Positions 7,464 through 17,631 of a stretch of DNA of 43,528 nt are shown here, in pieces. A program made the translations under genes and the position numbers. This DNA is from an uncultured Bacteroidales bacterium (GTDB lineage Bacteria > Bacteroidota > Bacteroidia > Bacteroidales > Paludibacteraceae), in the NCBI GenBank assembly GCA_900319645.1, contig ONPG01000018.1, forward strand, positions 1 through 43,528, in the 5' to 3' direction. Under the pieces are notes generated by a model. It saw only the letters and a list, made by a program, of their open reading frames with translations, had not been told where the DNA came from and ran no database searches. Position 1 is the first letter of the stretch, and the number at the start of each line of letters is the position of its first letter.

Positions 7464-9251
7464 ATGAACGATGAATTGAAACAAGTAATGGCTATCGCCG
7501 AGCAATGGACTCGCGAGCCGTTTGATGAAGAAACACGTGCCCAAGTCAAAGCCATGATTGAGGCGGAAGACAAGACAGAACTTATTGATGCGTTCTACCG
7601 CACCCTCGAGTTTGGTACCGGCGGTCTGCGCGGAATAATGGGTCCGGGCACCAACCGAATGAACAAGTATATCGTGGCGATGGCTACCCAGGGCTACGCC
7701 AACTACATGCTCAAAGTACAGCGTGAGAACGGATTCCAGAACGTGCAGGACGGACGTGTAGCTGTAGTGGTCGGTCACGACTGCCGCAACAACGGACGTC
7801 TCTTTGCCGAGACAGTGGCAAACATCTTCTCCGCCAACGGCATCAAGGTGTATCTCTTTGAGAGCCTGCGTCCGACTCCCGAGGTGTCCTTCGCTATCCG
7901 TCACCTCAAATGCCAGGGTGGTGTGAACGTAACCGCTTCCCACAATCCGAAAGAGTACAACGGCTACAAAGCTTACTGGGAGGACGGTTCGCAGGTGCTC
8001 CAGCCGCACGACCAGGGTATTATCGACGAGGTCAACAAAGTGACACTCGCTGACGTCAAATGGGAGGCAAACAAAGACCTCATCGAGATCATCGGCGGCG
8101 AAATGGACTACGATTATATGATGGCTGTTCACGACGTACTGATCGACCAGGAGTCGATCAACCGTCAGAAAGACCTCAATATCGTCTATACTCCGATGCA
8201 CGGCGCCGGACGTCAGATCGTGCCGATGTGCCTCCGCTCCTGGGGATTCCAGAATATCCACGTAGTGCCCGAGCAGATGGTTATCGACGGCAATTTCCCG
8301 ACAGTCGTTTCCCCGAACCCGGAGAACGCCGAGGCGATGACCCTTGGTATGAAACTCGGTACCAAACTTGGTGCCGACCTGGTTATCGCAAGCGATCCGG
8401 ACGCTGACCGTATAGCTATCGTTTGCCGCAACGACAAGGGTGAGTGGGTTATCATTAATGGTAACCAGACCAATATCATGTATCACTACTACATCATCAA
8501 CAACATGAAGCGTCTGGGCAAACTCCGCGACGATATGTTCATCGTGAAGACCATCGTGACCTCCGAACTCATCCGTAAGATTGCGGATGCACAGGGTGTT
8601 ACCCTTACCGACGAATATACGGGCTTCAAGTGGATTGCCAACCGTATCCGTATGTGGGAAGGCAAACGCAAATATATCGGTGGAGGTGAAGAGTCCTTCG
8701 GCTTCCTGCCGTACGACGCTGTGCGCGATAAATGTTCGCCTTCGGCTATCTGCCTTATCTGCGAGATCGCAGCCTACGCCAAGGACAACGGTATGACGCT
8801 CTACGACTACCTCCTCAAGATCTACGCCGACTACGGCTTCCAGCGTGAGACTACCATCAACGTCGTTCGTCCGGGCAAGTCGGGCGCAGAGGAGATCCAG
8901 CAGATGATGAAGGATTACCGCGCAAACGCTCCCAAGGAGATTGCCGGAGAGAAAGTGTGCCTCATCAAGGACTACAAGACCCTTGAGCAGAAGAAATGGG
9001 AAAACGGCCAATGGGTAACTGAAAAAATTGAGATGCCGCTCAATGCTACCTCTAACGTTCTCCAGTACTTCACAGAGGGTGGTCTCAAAGTGTCCGTTCG
9101 TCCTTCCGGAACCGAGCCGAAGATCAAGTTCTATTTCGAGATCCCGGTTAAGACCGAACTCGGCAAACCCTTCACCGGTGCCGACTACGAGCGTTGCACG
9201 GCTGAGGCGGAGGCACGCGTGCCGGCTATCAAGGCAAGCCTCGGAATCTAA
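7464..9251 (+). CDS. phosphoglucomutase/phosphomannomutase (alpha-D-phosphohexomutase)
   Basis: Interconverts hexose 1- and 6-phosphates, linking glycolysis to sugar-nucleotide synthesis. The 595-residue protein has all four domain signatures: the phosphoserine loop TASHNPKEYNGYKAYWEDG with Ser159, the metal loop DPDADR (about 311-316), the sugar loop GGGEESFGF (about 405-413) and the phosphate loop RPSGTEPKIKFY near 546. Length and features match the larger PgcA-like bacterial enzymes. A terminator at 9273-9300 ends the unit. Confidence 0.94.
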   Translation: MNDELKQVMAIAEQWTREPFDEETRAQVKAMIEAEDKTELIDAFYRTLEFGTGGLRGIMGPGTNRMNKYIVAMATQGYANYMLKVQRENGFQNVQDGRVAVVVGHDCRNNGRLFAETVANIFSANGIKVYLFESLRPTPEVSFAIRHLKCQGGVNVTASHNPKEYNGYKAYWEDGSQVLQPHDQGIIDEVNKVTLADVKWEANKDLIEIIGGEMDYDYMMAVHDVLIDQESINRQKDLNIVYTPMHGAGRQIVPMCLRSWGFQNIHVVPEQMVIDGNFPTVVSPNPENAEAMTLGMKLGTKLGADLVIASDPDADRIAIVCRNDKGEWVIINGNQTNIMYHYYIINNMKRLGKLRDDMFIVKTIVTSELIRKIADAQGVTLTDEYTGFKWIANRIRMWEGKRKYIGGGEESFGFLPYDAVRDKCSPSAICLICEIAAYAKDNGMTLYDYLLKIYADYGFQRETTINVVRPGKSGAEEIQQMMKDYRANAPKEIAGEKVCLIKDYKTLEQKKWENGQWVTEKIEMPLNATSNVLQYFTEGGLKVSVRPSGTEPKIKFYFEIPVKTELGKPFTGADYERCTAEAEARVPAIKASLGI

Positions 9252-9272
9252 TGTTTCCAACGTATAGAAAGC

Positions 9273-9300
9273 AAAAATCGCTCCCTCGGGGGCGATTTTT
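9273..9300 (+). terminator. intrinsic terminator after the phosphohexomutase gene
   Basis: AAAAATCGCTCCC and GGGGGCGATTTTT form a stem with a small loop; the right arm is T-rich. Confidence 0.8.
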
Positions 9301-9329
9301 GTGTCTTATGGCTGCAAAAATGAAAATTA

Positions 9330-9361
9330 TTTGCACATGTCAAAAAAAAATAGTACCTTTG
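9330..9361 (+). promoter_or_regulatory. promoter of pnp
   Basis: TTTG (9330-9333), 20-bp spacer, TACCTTTG (9354-9361), with a leader of about 60 nt before the ATG at 9427. Confidence 0.75.
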
Positions 9362-9426
9362 CACGACTTTTTATGGGTCTTAATAATTAACAGGTCGCAA
9401 ACGGCGGCCATAAATAGAAATTTTTG

Positions 9427-11697
9427 ATGAATATTGTTACCAAAGAGATTGCTCTCCCCGATGGACGAGTGATCAAATTGGAGACAGGCAAGTTGGCTAA
9501 ACAGGCTGATGGCGCAGTAATGGCGACCCTCGGCAACACAATGATCTTAGCTACTGTCTGCTCCGCAAAAGATGCGGTACCGGGCACCGATTTTATGCCC
9601 TTGACCGTAGAGTACAAAGAGAAATTTGCTTCTGCGGGACGTTTCCCCGGAGGCTTCACACGCCGCGAAGGCAAGGCATCGGATTATGAGATCCTGATTG
9701 CCCGTCTGATAGACCGCGCCCTTCGTCCCCTCTTCCCCTCCAACTACCACGCTGAGACTTTTGTCAACGTAACCATGTATTCGGCTGACGGTATTGATAT
9801 GCCGGAGTCGATCGCAGGTCTGGCTGCCGGCGCAGCGCTGGCTTGCTCGGATATTCCTTTCGAGGGTCCTGTCAGCGAGGTGCGCGTAGCACGTGTGGAT
9901 GGCAAGATGGTCATCAACCCGACTTTCGAGCAATGCGAGCACGCTGACCTCGAGTTGATGGTAGCTGCTACGTACGACAACATCATGATGGTCGAGGGCG
10001 AGATGAAAGAGGTGCCGGAGTCGGTGATGTTAGAGGCTATCAAAGCCGCACACGAGGCTATCAAACCCCAGTGCCTGGCTATCAACGAGATGATGAAAGC
10101 TTACGGCAAGGAGGTAAAACGCGAGTACTGCCACGAGGTGAATGATGAAGAGTTGAAGCAGGCGGTACACGACTACAGCTACGCTCGCGCCTACGCGCAG
10201 GCTACTGCTGCTGATACCGACAAACACCATCGTGAGGAGATGTTCAGCCAGATCCGCGAGGATTTCAAGGAAGAGAAAGCAGAGTATATGGCTCAACGTG
10301 CTGAGGCGCTTGGGGTAGATATCGACGAGGTGGCTGCGTTGGTAGATCGCTACTATCACGATGTGGAGAAAGAGGCTATGCGTCGTGCTGTGCTCGACGA
10401 GGGCAAACGTCTGGATGGCCGTAAGACGACCGAAATCCGTCCTATCTGGTGCGAGGTAAGCCCGCTGCCCGGACCTCACGGATCGTCTATCTTCACCCGC
10501 GGCGAGACCCAGTCGCTCTCGACCGTTACGCTCGGTACTGCACGCGATGAGAAGATCGTGGACGAGGCTCTGATCCAAGGCACCGATAAGTTCCTCCTGC
10601 ACTATAACTTCCCGCCGTTCTCTACGGGCGAGGCAAAAGCACAACGTGGCGTAGGCCGTCGCGAGATTGGTCACGGTAACCTCGCTTGCCGTGCGCTCAA
10701 GAACATGATCCCGGAGGATTTCCCCTATACCGTACGTGTCGTTTCTGACATCCTCGAGTCCAACGGTTCCAGCTCTATGGCTACCGTTTGCGCTGGTACG
10801 CTCGCGCTCATGGATGCCGGCGTGCCGATGAAAAAACCGGTGTCCGGTATCGCTATGGGTCTGATCTCGGAGAACAAAGGTACCAAATACGCTATCCTCT
10901 CGGATATCCTCGGCGACGAAGATCACCTGGGCGACATGGATTTCAAGACCACCGGTACGGTGGACGGTCTGACCGCCTGCCAGATGGATATCAAGGTCGA
11001 TGGTCTGAGCTACGAGATCCTGGAGAACGCACTTGCACAGGCTCACGAGGCACGTATGTATATCCTCGGTAAGATCCTGGAGTGTATGCCGGCTCCGCGT
11101 GCCGACCTCAAACCGCACGCTCCGCGTATTGTGTCCTTCTATATCCCGAAAGATATGATCGGCGCAGTAATCGGTCCTGGTGGTAAGATCATCCAGGGTA
11201 TCCAGGCTGAGACCGGAGCTGTCGTTTCGATCGACGAAGACGAGAAGGGCGGCAAGGTTGAGGTTGCTTCCAACAACGGCGAAGCTATGGAGGCCGCAGT
11301 GGCTAAGATCAAGGCTATCGTGGCGTTGCCCGAGGTAGGCGAAGTCTATGACTCGGTTGTTAAATCGCTGATGCCTTACGGCTGCTTTGTGGAGTTCATG
11401 CCGGGCAAGGAAGGTCTGCTGCACATCTCCGAGATCGACTGGAAACGCTACGAGACCATCGAAGAGACCGGAATCCACGAGGGCGATCACATCCGCATCA
11501 AGCTGCTGGAGATCGATCCCAAGACCGGTAAGTTCCGTCTCTCTGCCAAAGCGCTGAAGGAGAAACCCGAAGGCTACGTAGAGCCTGAGCGTCCGGCTCG
11601 CCCGCCGCGTGGCGACCGCAACAGTAATCCCGATGGTGCCCGTCTCGATCGCGGTCCCCGTCCTGAGCGCCGCGGACCACGTCCTGAGCGTCACTAA
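9427..11697 (+). CDS. pnp: polyribonucleotide nucleotidyltransferase (PNPase)
   Basis: PNPase degrades RNA 3' to 5' phosphorolytically as a homotrimer. The ATG at 9427 is preferred over the adjacent TTG at 9424. The 756-residue protein shows the first RNase PH domain (about 10-145, [18 protein letters not shown]), the helical linker, the second RNase PH domain (about 310-545, with [20 protein letters not shown] and [16 protein letters not shown]), a KH domain with the GPGGK loop ([12 protein letters not shown]) and an S1 domain ([20 protein letters not shown]). It ends in a basic Arg/Pro/Gly tail (about 725-756) of the kind seen on RNA-binding proteins in this phylum. Confidence 0.97.
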   Translation: MNIVTKEIALPDGRVIKLETGKLAKQADGAVMATLGNTMILATVCSAKDAVPGTDFMPLTVEYKEKFASAGRFPGGFTRREGKASDYEILIARLIDRALRPLFPSNYHAETFVNVTMYSADGIDMPESIAGLAAGAALACSDIPFEGPVSEVRVARVDGKMVINPTFEQCEHADLELMVAATYDNIMMVEGEMKEVPESVMLEAIKAAHEAIKPQCLAINEMMKAYGKEVKREYCHEVNDEELKQAVHDYSYARAYAQATAADTDKHHREEMFSQIREDFKEEKAEYMAQRAEALGVDIDEVAALVDRYYHDVEKEAMRRAVLDEGKRLDGRKTTEIRPIWCEVSPLPGPHGSSIFTRGETQSLSTVTLGTARDEKIVDEALIQGTDKFLLHYNFPPFSTGEAKAQRGVGRREIGHGNLACRALKNMIPEDFPYTVRVVSDILESNGSSSMATVCAGTLALMDAGVPMKKPVSGIAMGLISENKGTKYAILSDILGDEDHLGDMDFKTTGTVDGLTACQMDIKVDGLSYEILENALAQAHEARMYILGKILECMPAPRADLKPHAPRIVSFYIPKDMIGAVIGPGGKIIQGIQAETGAVVSIDEDEKGGKVEVASNNGEAMEAAVAKIKAIVALPEVGEVYDSVVKSLMPYGCFVEFMPGKEGLLHISEIDWKRYETIEETGIHEGDHIRIKLLEIDPKTGKFRLSAKALKEKPEGYVEPERPARPPRGDRNSNPDGARLDRGPRPERRGPRPERH

Positions 11698-11710
11698 TCA
11701 GAGGCTAACA

Positions 11711-11750
11711 TAAAAAGAGAGTGTGTCATTCGTTTGGCACACTCTTTTTA
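11711..11750 (+). terminator. intrinsic terminator of pnp
   Basis: AAAAAGAGAGTGTG pairs with CACACTCTTTTT around an 11-15 nt loop with a small bulge. Confidence 0.8.
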
Positions 11751-11885
11751 CGTTCAGAAGCCTAACGCTTCCTTCGCCGGCAAACGGCCTTTCGCCCGAG
11801 TTTTCCACACCTCTATACCAAAATCGGGATTTTCTTGCCAAAGATGTGGAAAAATTGATAAATTATCGTTCGTGCACGCGCAGAA

Positions 11886-11917
11886 TTTGCGTATGTGTAT
11901 TTTTTTTTGTACCTTTG
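11886..11917 (+). promoter_or_regulatory. promoter of the GH43-GH105 pair
   Basis: TTTG (11886-11889), 20-bp spacer containing a T-run, TACCTTTG (11910-11917), 29 bp before the ATG at 11947. Confidence 0.75.
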
Positions 11918-11946
11918 CACATCATTTGAATTCAAACAAACAGACC

Positions 11947-13473
11947 ATGAAACGATTGTATCTATTTTTGCTGGCAAGCCTTGCCTTCGGTTGGGAGGTC
12001 TTCGCTTCCGTTCCGGCTTACACCAACCCTATTCTGCCGTACGACTACTCCGATCCGGATGTGTGCCGCGTCGGGGACACCTATCTGATGACCTCGTCAT
12101 CGTTCAACAACGTGCCGGGTTTGCAGATCCTCGCCTCCAAGGACCTGGTGCATTGGCAGATTGTCGATGCGGCTATCCGCTATCGCCTGCCGGGCTATGA
12201 GGAGGGTGACCCGGTAGCCGGTAATTTCGTCTGGGCACCTGCCATCCGCGAGCACGAGGGACGTATCTGGATCTACTACGGCGATCCCGACCGCGGCATC
12301 TATTGCATCCGCAGCAAACCTTTCAATTCTCAACTTTCAGATTTCAAGTTCCCCCTGGAGTGGGAAGAGCCGGTGTTAGTGATCGCAGCGAAAGGCTATA
12401 TCGATCCGTGTCCGCTCTGGGACGAAGACGGCCGCGTATGGCTCAGCCACGGCGTGGCTGGCAGCCGTTTCGGTCTGAAATCCGTGCTGATGATGACGGA
12501 ACTGACGGCGGACGGTTTGGCTCTCAAAACCCCCAGCCGCATCATCTTCGACGGGCACGAAGAGCATCCTACCAGCGAGGGCACCAAACTCTACAAACGC
12601 AACGGCTATTACTATATCATGCACCCCGCCGGCGGAGTGGCTACCGGCTGGCAGGTCGTTCAGCGAAGCAAGAATATCTACGGTCCGTACGAACTGAAAG
12701 TGACGCTCGCACAAGGCTCCACTGCCATCAATGCCCCTCACCAGGGAGGCTGGGTAGAGACGCCGGAAGGCGAGGGCTTCTTCATCCATTTCCAGGACGT
12801 AGGCGTTGCCGGACGTATCGTGCACATGCAGCCGCTCCAATGGGTGAACGACTGGCCTGTGATGGGCAATAACGGAGAACCCATTGTAAAGTACAAAGGG
12901 GCAAAGGACAAAGGACAAAGGGAACCGAGTTGGGCGAATTTCGTCCGTAGAGATGAGTTTGACAGTACCGAACTGGCGCTCGATTGGCAATGGGCGGGCG
13001 GACGAGTGCTGCCCCAATGGTACTTCTGCGACGCAGCCAACAGCCGCCTCCGGCTCTATAGTGCGCCTCGCGATGCGGATGAGTGGATGCCGAATCTGCT
13101 GCTGCAAAAGATCCCGGCGGTCGCGTTTACCGCTACCACGCGCGTGCGATTCACGCCTAATCCTCATAAGAAAATGCAAGGTGCCGAGCAAGCCGGTATG
13201 ATCGTCACAGGGCGTAAAGCGTCGTTCAAACAGGAAGTGCCGGTAACGAGCGAATGGTGTTATCTGCGCATGAAGATGACAGACAGCCAGCGCGGGCAGT
13301 TCTACACGAGTACCGACGGCAGGCACTGGACCAAAGCCGGCGAGGAGTTTCAGGCCGTTGAGGGGCATTGGATTGGCGCACAGGTAGGACTGTTCTGTAC
13401 GCGCGACAGCCGCAAGCACAACGACGCCGGATGGCTCGACGTGGATTGGTTTGAGATCACGTTGGATAAATAA
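11947..13473 (+). CDS. secreted glycoside hydrolase family 43 enzyme (beta-xylosidase-like)
   Basis: The start at 11947 gives a signal peptide (residues 1-20, MKRLYLFLLASLAFG). An upstream frame extension to 11734 crosses the promoter and terminator and is rejected. The 508-residue enzyme begins with the GH43 five-blade propeller: catalytic base Asp36 in YSDPDV, pKa modulator Asp153 in YIDPCPLWDEDG and acid Glu211 in SEGTKLYKRNGYYY. A C-terminal beta-sandwich (about 325-505) ends the protein, as in GH43 subfamily 12-like enzymes. It probably removes xylose or arabinose from xylan-type chains in the periplasm. Residues 124-139 and 314-328 (KYKGAKDKGQREPSW) resemble repeat-derived inserts. Exact substrate is not deducible. 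Confidence 0.9.
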   Translation: MKRLYLFLLASLAFGWEVFASVPAYTNPILPYDYSDPDVCRVGDTYLMTSSSFNNVPGLQILASKDLVHWQIVDAAIRYRLPGYEEGDPVAGNFVWAPAIREHEGRIWIYYGDPDRGIYCIRSKPFNSQLSDFKFPLEWEEPVLVIAAKGYIDPCPLWDEDGRVWLSHGVAGSRFGLKSVLMMTELTADGLALKTPSRIIFDGHEEHPTSEGTKLYKRNGYYYIMHPAGGVATGWQVVQRSKNIYGPYELKVTLAQGSTAINAPHQGGWVETPEGEGFFIHFQDVGVAGRIVHMQPLQWVNDWPVMGNNGEPIVKYKGAKDKGQREPSWANFVRRDEFDSTELALDWQWAGGRVLPQWYFCDAANSRLRLYSAPRDADEWMPNLLLQKIPAVAFTATTRVRFTPNPHKKMQGAEQAGMIVTGRKASFKQEVPVTSEWCYLRMKMTDSQRGQFYTSTDGRHWTKAGEEFQAVEGHWIGAQVGLFCTRDSRKHNDAGWLDVDWFEITLDK

Positions 13474-13499
13474 TCAGTCGTATTATCGGAGTCGGTTTT

Positions 13500-14663
13500 A
13501 TGAAAAAACTGTTAGTTTTATTTCTATTGACCTTTTTGCTCGCTTCCTGCACGCAGAACGAGTATCTGCAGCTGGCCAAAGAGTTGGCGGAGAGCGAGAT
13601 GAAGCATCATCCGGAGCTATGGCAATGTGACGGCGCGCAGAAGCCCAAATGGGAATACACCCCGACATTGATGGCGCGTACGTTTGTGGAGTTATATACC
13701 GCCACAGGCGACACCGCCTATCTGGCGCACGCACAGCGCTTTGCCGACCTCTTCATCGCCAAGGACGGTACAATCCTTTCCTACAAAAAGAGCCTCTATA
13801 ACATGGATCGGGTGCAGGGCGGCAATTTCCTGATTCTGCTGAACGCGATCAACCCGCAGCCGCAATACCTCGCAGCCATCGAGACCCTGCGTGATCAGCT
13901 GCGCGAGCAGCCGCGGACTGCCGAAGACGGATTCTGGCATAAGCAGGTGTACGAACACCAGATGTGGCTGGATGGACTCTTCACCGGCACCACTTTCTAT
14001 GCCCGCTATGCGGCGTGGAAACCCGAAAAAGAAGCCTGGAGTGATATCGCCAACCAGTTCATCGTGGCGGATCGTCATACCCGCAAGGCGAACGGACTGA
14101 ACCATCACGGCTGGGATGAGAGCAAGCAGATGGGATGGAGTAATCCCGAAACGGGTTGCAGCCCGGAGACCTGGGGAAGAGCCGAAGGTTGGTTTGTGAT
14201 GGCGCTATGCGATGTGCTGGAGCAGATGCCCCAAGAGCGCCCCGAACGCGCCGCACTGGCGGCTATCCTCCGCCGCGTAATAGATGCGCTGATGAAGGTG
14301 CAGGACAAAGAGACACACCTCTGGTACCAAGTGCCGGACAAAGGTGACGAGGAAGGCAATTATCTGGAAAGCACCTGCTCCGCGATGTATGCCTATGCCA
14401 TGGCGAAAGGTGCGCGGATAGGTGTGCTCGATGCCGATTACCGCGATGAGGCGAAAAAGGTGATCGAAGGATTGAAAGCCCATAAACTCCGCACGAACGA
14501 CGACGGCACGCTCTCGCTCAAAGACTGCTGTGCCGTAGCGGGTTTGGGCGGCAATCCATACCGTGACGGTACGTACTCCTATTATATCCACGAGCGTATC
14601 CGCGAGGATGATCCTAAAGGCGTAGCCCCGCTCATCCTCGCGTGTATCGAAATGGCAAAATAA
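13500..14663 (+). CDS. GH105 family unsaturated uronyl hydrolase, lipoprotein
   Basis: The 387-residue product has a lipoprotein signal with lipobox LASC and Cys17, so it is probably membrane-anchored. The catalytic domain is an (alpha/alpha)6 barrel of the GH88/GH105 type: EHQMWLDGLFTGTTFYARYA with likely catalytic Asp158, HHGWDESKQMGWSNP and TWGRAEGWFVMALCDVL. These enzymes cleave the unsaturated uronate that pectate or rhamnogalacturonan lyases leave on oligosaccharides. It follows the GH43 gene by 26 bp and is probably cotranscribed, suggesting attack on pectin side chains or glucuronoxylan. It converges with xylE, with 20 bp between the two stops. Confidence 0.88.
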   Translation: MKKLLVLFLLTFLLASCTQNEYLQLAKELAESEMKHHPELWQCDGAQKPKWEYTPTLMARTFVELYTATGDTAYLAHAQRFADLFIAKDGTILSYKKSLYNMDRVQGGNFLILLNAINPQPQYLAAIETLRDQLREQPRTAEDGFWHKQVYEHQMWLDGLFTGTTFYARYAAWKPEKEAWSDIANQFIVADRHTRKANGLNHHGWDESKQMGWSNPETGCSPETWGRAEGWFVMALCDVLEQMPQERPERAALAAILRRVIDALMKVQDKETHLWYQVPDKGDEEGNYLESTCSAMYAYAMAKGARIGVLDADYRDEAKKVIEGLKAHKLRTNDDGTLSLKDCCAVAGLGGNPYRDGTYSYYIHERIREDDPKGVAPLILACIEMAK

Positions 14664-14683
14664 CTTCCTGAAACGCGGAGGAT

Positions 14684-16093
14684 TCACCGTTTGCGTTTGC
14701 TTCTCTCGCGCCACATGGTGGTGATCTCTTCCAGCGTCTGACCTTTGGTCTCCGGCACGAGCCGCCAAACGAACCAAGCCGCAATGACGCAAACCACGCC
14801 GTAGAGGATATAGACCATCGAGTGGCTGTAGTTATAGAGCGGCACAAACGAGGAGGAAACCACGAAATTGCTGATCCACTGGAACGCCACGGCGATTGCT
14901 GTTGCCTGCGAGCGGATGGTGTTCGGGAAGAGTTCCGCCATATAGACCCAACAGATTGGTCCCCAACTGAACATGAACGATGCGCTATAGAGCAGGATGC
15001 TCACTACGGAAACCCAAGGCGGCAAGGTCGTCATGTTGGTCAATGCCACGCCGAAAGCGCCTACCGCCATCAGCAGTGAGCCTACGATCAGCAGCGGTTT
15101 TCGGCCGTATTTCTCCACCGTGAAGATTGCCAGAAGCGTGAAGCCGATATTCACGATACCCATCACTACGGTGATGATCATCGGACTCCGTACGCCCATC
15201 GACTCGAAGATACGCGGCGCAAAATAGAGCACGGCGTTGATACCCACTATCTGCTGGAAGACAGAGAGCATGATTCCCACAAAAATAACCATCCATCCGA
15301 AGGCGAAGAGCGGTTCGCGTCTCTCGGTAGCCGTCTCGTGAATCTCGCGCACGATGTGTTCCGCCGTCTTGACCGGATGCAGCTTGGACAGTACCGCCAC
15401 GGCTTTCTCGTCTTTGCCTTTGAGTGCCAGGTAACGCGGCGATTCGGGAACAAAGAGAATGAGTATCGCGAACAGGGCTGCCGGCACACACTCGCTGCCG
15501 AACATCACACGCCAACCCACCTGCTGTGTCCACTCTACCACCGCAGGGTCGTTGATATGTGCACGCACGATGAGGTAATTGACAAAATAGACTACCAGCT
15601 GGCCGAAGATGATAGCAAACTGGTTCCAGGAAACCAGTGCGCCGCGTTTGTCTGCCGGCGCTATCTCAGCAATATACATCGGGCAGATTGCCGAAGCCAG
15701 TCCCACGCCTATGCCACCGAGGATACGGTAGCAGTTAAAGACTTTCAGCAAAGTCTTGGTAGGTACGCCGTAGGGCAGGATACCCGTTTCCGGTGCGTAG
15801 GATCCAAAGGCGGAGATGAAGAACAGCACACCGGCGATGAACAGCGTGCGCTTGCGTCCCAGACGCGAAGAGAGCACGCCGGAGAGAAACGCTCCGATGA
15901 TGCATCCGATGAGCGCACTACTGGAGGTAAAACCATGCCAGAAATGGGAGTAGGTAAAGTCTTTCGCGCCGCAAAAGAACTGCTCTAATCCTCTCTCTGC
16001 GCCGGAGATGACTGCTGTGTCGTAGCCGAACAGCAGACCTCCCAGCACAGCCACTAGCACAATCCCTAACAGGTTGAGTTGATAACGAGACAT
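14684..16093 (-). CDS. xylE: D-xylose:H+ symporter (MFS sugar porter)
   Basis: The 469-residue protein has 12 predicted membrane segments and sugar-porter signatures: GGLLFGYDTAVISG in TM1, SSRLGRKRT between TM2 and TM3, PESPRYL before the central loop, VEKYGRKPLL between TM8 and TM9, and PETKGQTLEE at the end. Family members import xylose, arabinose or galactose with protons across the inner membrane. The position after xylB and xylA in the same direction argues for xylose. The gap to xylA is 169 bp of repeats, so partial independent expression is possible. Confidence 0.9.
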   Translation of the reverse strand: MSRYQLNLLGIVLVAVLGGLLFGYDTAVISGAERGLEQFFCGAKDFTYSHFWHGFTSSSALIGCIIGAFLSGVLSSRLGRKRTLFIAGVLFFISAFGSYAPETGILPYGVPTKTLLKVFNCYRILGGIGVGLASAICPMYIAEIAPADKRGALVSWNQFAIIFGQLVVYFVNYLIVRAHINDPAVVEWTQQVGWRVMFGSECVPAALFAILILFVPESPRYLALKGKDEKAVAVLSKLHPVKTAEHIVREIHETATERREPLFAFGWMVIFVGIMLSVFQQIVGINAVLYFAPRIFESMGVRSPMIITVVMGIVNIGFTLLAIFTVEKYGRKPLLIVGSLLMAVGAFGVALTNMTTLPPWVSVVSILLYSASFMFSWGPICWVYMAELFPNTIRSQATAIAVAFQWISNFVVSSSFVPLYNYSHSMVYILYGVVCVIAAWFVWRLVPETKGQTLEEITTMWRERSKRKR

Positions 16094-16099
16094 TAAGAA

Positions 16100-16260
16100 A
16101 TAGATTAATTTACGATTTTACGATGAACACTTTTCCGATTTACGATTGATGTACGAGTTTCCGCTTCGCGGGTATTGACGATTGAACATACTGCGAACAA
16201 TCGGACAATTTATTCAATCGTCAATAACACGTACCTCGTCAATCGTTCATTCGTCAATAA
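16100..16260 (-). repeat. degenerate CAATCGT / ATTTACGATT repeat between xylA and xylE
   Basis: The gap holds units such as ATTTACGATTTTACGAT and CAATCGTCAATAACACG plus scattered AATCG and CGATTG words on both strands, like the block at 3501-3537. No gene or clear promoter is seen here. Confidence 0.6.
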
Positions 16261-16262
16261 AT

Positions 16263-17579
16263 TTACTTGGCATAGAGGGCGACGATGGCTTCGTAGAGCT
16301 CCTGTTTGCCGCTGGTCTGCTTGGGTTCGCCTACCTGCTTGCCGTACTCATAGACCTGCTCGAAAGTCAGTTTGCCGTCCTCAAAGTCTTTACCTATACC
16401 GTCATCAAAAGATGCATAGCGCTCTTTGATCATCGTCGGAATCGGGCTCTTCTCAAGGATCTCGATGGCGTTGAGCAATGCACGGGCGCAAGCATCCATG
16501 CCGCTGATATGGGCGATGAAGATATCCTCCAGGTCGGTGGAGTTACGACGGGTCTTGGCGTCGAAATTCGTGCCGCCGGTGCCGAAACCGCCGTTGCGGA
16601 CAATCTGCATGAATGCCTGGGTGAGCTCAAAGTTGTCAATAGGGAACTGGTCGGTATCCCAGCCGTTCTGGGCGTCACCACGGTTAGCGTCGATTGAGCC
16701 GAGCATGCCGGCATCTACGGCGCAAGCCAGTTCGTGCTCGAAGGTGTGGCCTGCCAGCGTAGCATGGTTGACCTCGATATTGACTTTGAAATCCTTATCC
16801 AATCCGTGGGCTTTGAGGAAACCGATCACGGTCTCGGTATCGACATCGTACTGATGTTTGGACGGTTCACACGGCTTCGGTTCTATGAGGAAGGTGCCTT
16901 TGAATCCTTTGGAACGCGCGTAGTCACGCGCCATACGCAGCATAGTGGCCATATGCTCTTTCTCGCGGCGCTGGTCGGTGTTCAGGAGCGACATATATCC
17001 CTCGCGACCGCCCCAGAAGACGTAGTTCTCTGCGCCCAGTTTGATGCCGGCATCGATGGCATTCTTGATCTGCACGATGGCACGCGCTACTACATCGAAA
17101 TCCGGGTTCGTGCTTGCGCCGTTCATATAACGGGGATGACTGAACACATTCGCCGTGGACCAGAGGAGCTTGATGCCCGTCTCGTTCATTTTCTCTTTCA
17201 GATAGTCGGTGATAGCGGTGAGATTAGCTTCGTATTCCTCTACCGATGCGCCCTCGGCAATCAGATCCACGTCATGAAAACAGAAATAGGGCACGCCGAG
17301 TTTCTGCATAATCTCGAAGCCGGCGTCGGCTTTGTGCTTGGCTATCTCCAACGCGTTGGCACCTTCGTTCCACGGGAACTTTTTAGTGCCACCGCCGAAT
17401 TGGTCTGCTCCTTCTGCGCAGAGGGTGTGCCACCATGCCATAGCGAAACGCATCCAGTCTTTCATTTTCTTACCTGCCACTACGCGCTCTGCGTCATAGT
17501 AGTGAAACGCCATCGGGTTCTTGGACTCCGGGCCTTCGAATGGGATCTTACCGATCTCAGGGAAATACTCTCTTGCCAT
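16263..17579 (-). CDS. xylA: xylose isomerase
   Basis: Converts D-xylose to D-xylulose. The 438-residue length is that of class II xylose isomerases. Visible catalytic residues are His102 and Asp105 in YFCFHDVDL, Glu233 and Lys235 in LIEPKPCEPSKHQYD, and the metal ligands Glu269, His272 and Asp297 in EVNHATLAGHTF and GSIDANRGD. The gene is second in the xylB-xylA-xylE order. The 52-bp gap to xylB contains a short tandem GTGATCTC repeat (17611-17630). Confidence 0.97.
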   Translation of the reverse strand: MAREYFPEIGKIPFEGPESKNPMAFHYYDAERVVAGKKMKDWMRFAMAWWHTLCAEGADQFGGGTKKFPWNEGANALEIAKHKADAGFEIMQKLGVPYFCFHDVDLIAEGASVEEYEANLTAITDYLKEKMNETGIKLLWSTANVFSHPRYMNGASTNPDFDVVARAIVQIKNAIDAGIKLGAENYVFWGGREGYMSLLNTDQRREKEHMATMLRMARDYARSKGFKGTFLIEPKPCEPSKHQYDVDTETVIGFLKAHGLDKDFKVNIEVNHATLAGHTFEHELACAVDAGMLGSIDANRGDAQNGWDTDQFPIDNFELTQAFMQIVRNGGFGTGGTNFDAKTRRNSTDLEDIFIAHISGMDACARALLNAIEILEKSPIPTMIKERYASFDDGIGKDFEDGKLTFEQVYEYGKQVGEPKQTSGKQELYEAIVALYAK

Positions 17580-17631
17580 AATAATTATAATTTAATATTT
17601 TCGATTTTTTCGTGATCTCGTGATCTCGTGA

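Noticed and set aside
7425-9260. 611-codon open frame on the reverse strand
   Set aside because: It is the mirror of the phosphohexomutase gene; the plus-strand product has all family motifs, and the reverse product has none.
10030-11694. 554-codon open frame on the reverse strand
   Set aside because: Antisense shadow of pnp caused by its codon usage; no start context or domain.
11734-11946. N-terminal extension of the GH43 gene
   Set aside because: It crosses the pnp terminator and the promoter; the ATG at 11947 begins a signal peptide.
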